The notes under the pieces are model-generated. The model was given only the letters and a program-made list of their open reading frames with translations. It had not been told where the DNA came from and did not search any database. A DNA stretch of 13,866 bases. Source: Gammaproteobacteria bacterium RBG_16_37_9 (GTDB lineage: Bacteria; Pseudomonadota; Gammaproteobacteria; UBA9339). Both the position numbers and the translations under genes were made by a program. Shown here piece after piece: positions 13,606 to 13,866 of this stretch (positions are counted from its first letter, which is position 1; each line of letters begins with the position of its first letter). Location of the stretch: NCBI GenBank assembly GCA_001801345.1, contig MGXJ01000001.1, positions 2,111 to 15,976 of the forward strand. Direction: 5' to 3'.

Positions 13606-13809
13606 GCACGCTCTTGCCTATTTGTGTAGGTTCGCTCTTTAAAATATCTAAGAAACAATTTGTGTGGGCACTCATGATAATTTTATACAAAATATAATTA
13701 TCGATTTGAGTGACTAAACAATTCCAAAAGAATTAACAGTAATTCATTTCGAGTCGAATCAAATTTTGTGGAGACTGACGCAAGTTGGTTTTCGCATTAC
13801 AAGTTTTTT
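13606..13809 (+). other. rRNA leader with antitermination boxes
   Basis: A small boxB-like stem CCTA/TAGG (13617-13630) precedes a boxA-like GCTCTTTAAAA (13634-13644). The segment GTGTGGGCACTC (13662-13673) also occurs in E. coli rrn leaders. These sites load Nus factors and ribosomal protein S4 to prevent Rho termination. The rest pairs with sequence beyond 16S for RNase III processing in known systems; that partner is outside the window. Confidence 0.7.
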
Positions 13810-13866
13810 AAATTGAAGAGTTTGATCCTGGCTCAGATTGAACGCTGGCGGCATGCCTAACACATG
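13810..13866 (+). rRNA. rrs: 16S ribosomal RNA, 5' end only
   Basis: Position 13810 begins AAATTGAAGAG, the same 5' end as E. coli 16S. The universal GAGTTTGATCCTGGCTCAG follows, then ATTGAACGCTGGCGGCATG and CCTAACACATG. ATTGAACGCTGGCGGCATGC is typical of gammaproteobacteria. Only 57 nt lie inside the window. The gene is complete as far as it goes and continues beyond the right edge. Confidence 0.97.

Noticed and set aside
13472..13690. Open frame of 72 codons, - strand
   Set aside because: It runs antisense through the rRNA promoter and leader and through the repeat element. The shared peptide with 8424-8609 comes from the repeat.
13693..13698. Perfect TATAAT inside the rRNA leader as a second rrn promoter
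   Set aside because: No acceptable -35 lies 16-19 bp upstream, and the site falls downstream of boxA, where a promoter would bypass antitermination loading.

Overview
This 13.9-kb window is AT-rich (I judge it near 40 % GC, not counted). It comes from a gammaproteobacterium. The evidence is a 16S rRNA 5' end with the bacterial/gammaproteobacterial signature, an E. coli-like rRNA leader (boxA and a GTGTGGGCACTC segment), an EpmB-type radical SAM enzyme, and a prfB recoding site identical to E. coli's. Low GC, abundant short hairpin repeats and one protein with an effector-like tail fit the Legionellales (Legionella, Coxiella, Berkiella-like lineages). That placement is inference.

Layout: (1) 45-3573, + strand: epmB (EF-P lysine modification) overlaps by 8 bp a P2-type cation-pumping ATPase. 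(2) 3570-4754, - strand: an AAA_14/DUF4143 ATPase, tail-to-tail with the pump. Its promoter is covered by a perfect 9-bp-arm palindrome and appears to give a leaderless mRNA. (3) 4873-5541, + strand: an unrecognised 222-residue protein with a consensus promoter and ribosome site. Its frame continues past an amber stop into a 26-residue acidic, proline-rich tail. (4) 8084-5619, - strand: an aromatic amino acid permease followed 18 nt later by tyrS, a tyrosine uptake and charging operon. (5) 8085-8639: a 555-nt gap holding the permease promoter, a REP pair with GTAG heads, a two-hairpin inverted-repeat element and a 34-bp tandem repeat. The tandem repeat runs into the start codon of the next gene. 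(6) 8640-10466, + strand: a large conserved protein of unknown function with Cys-rich motifs. (7) 10489-10547: a second REP pair between convergent genes. (8) 11709-10608, - strand: prfB with its programmed +1 frameshift. (9) 11879-13360, + strand: a membrane-anchored M23 peptidoglycan endopeptidase starting at TTG. (10) 13361-13809: a second copy of the two-hairpin element, then an rRNA promoter and leader. (11) 13810 to the end: the first 57 nt of 16S rRNA.

Much of the window is translation-related: EF-P modification, TyrRS, RF2 and rRNA. The M23 peptidase/tyrS/rrn neighbourhood resembles an arrangement I recall from Pseudomonas, here opened up by inserted genes and repeats. Nothing is a proven new system. 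The best leads are the palindrome-controlled ATPase facing the amber-interrupted protein, the 608-residue unknown enzyme, and the repeat families whose stems vary in a compensatory way.
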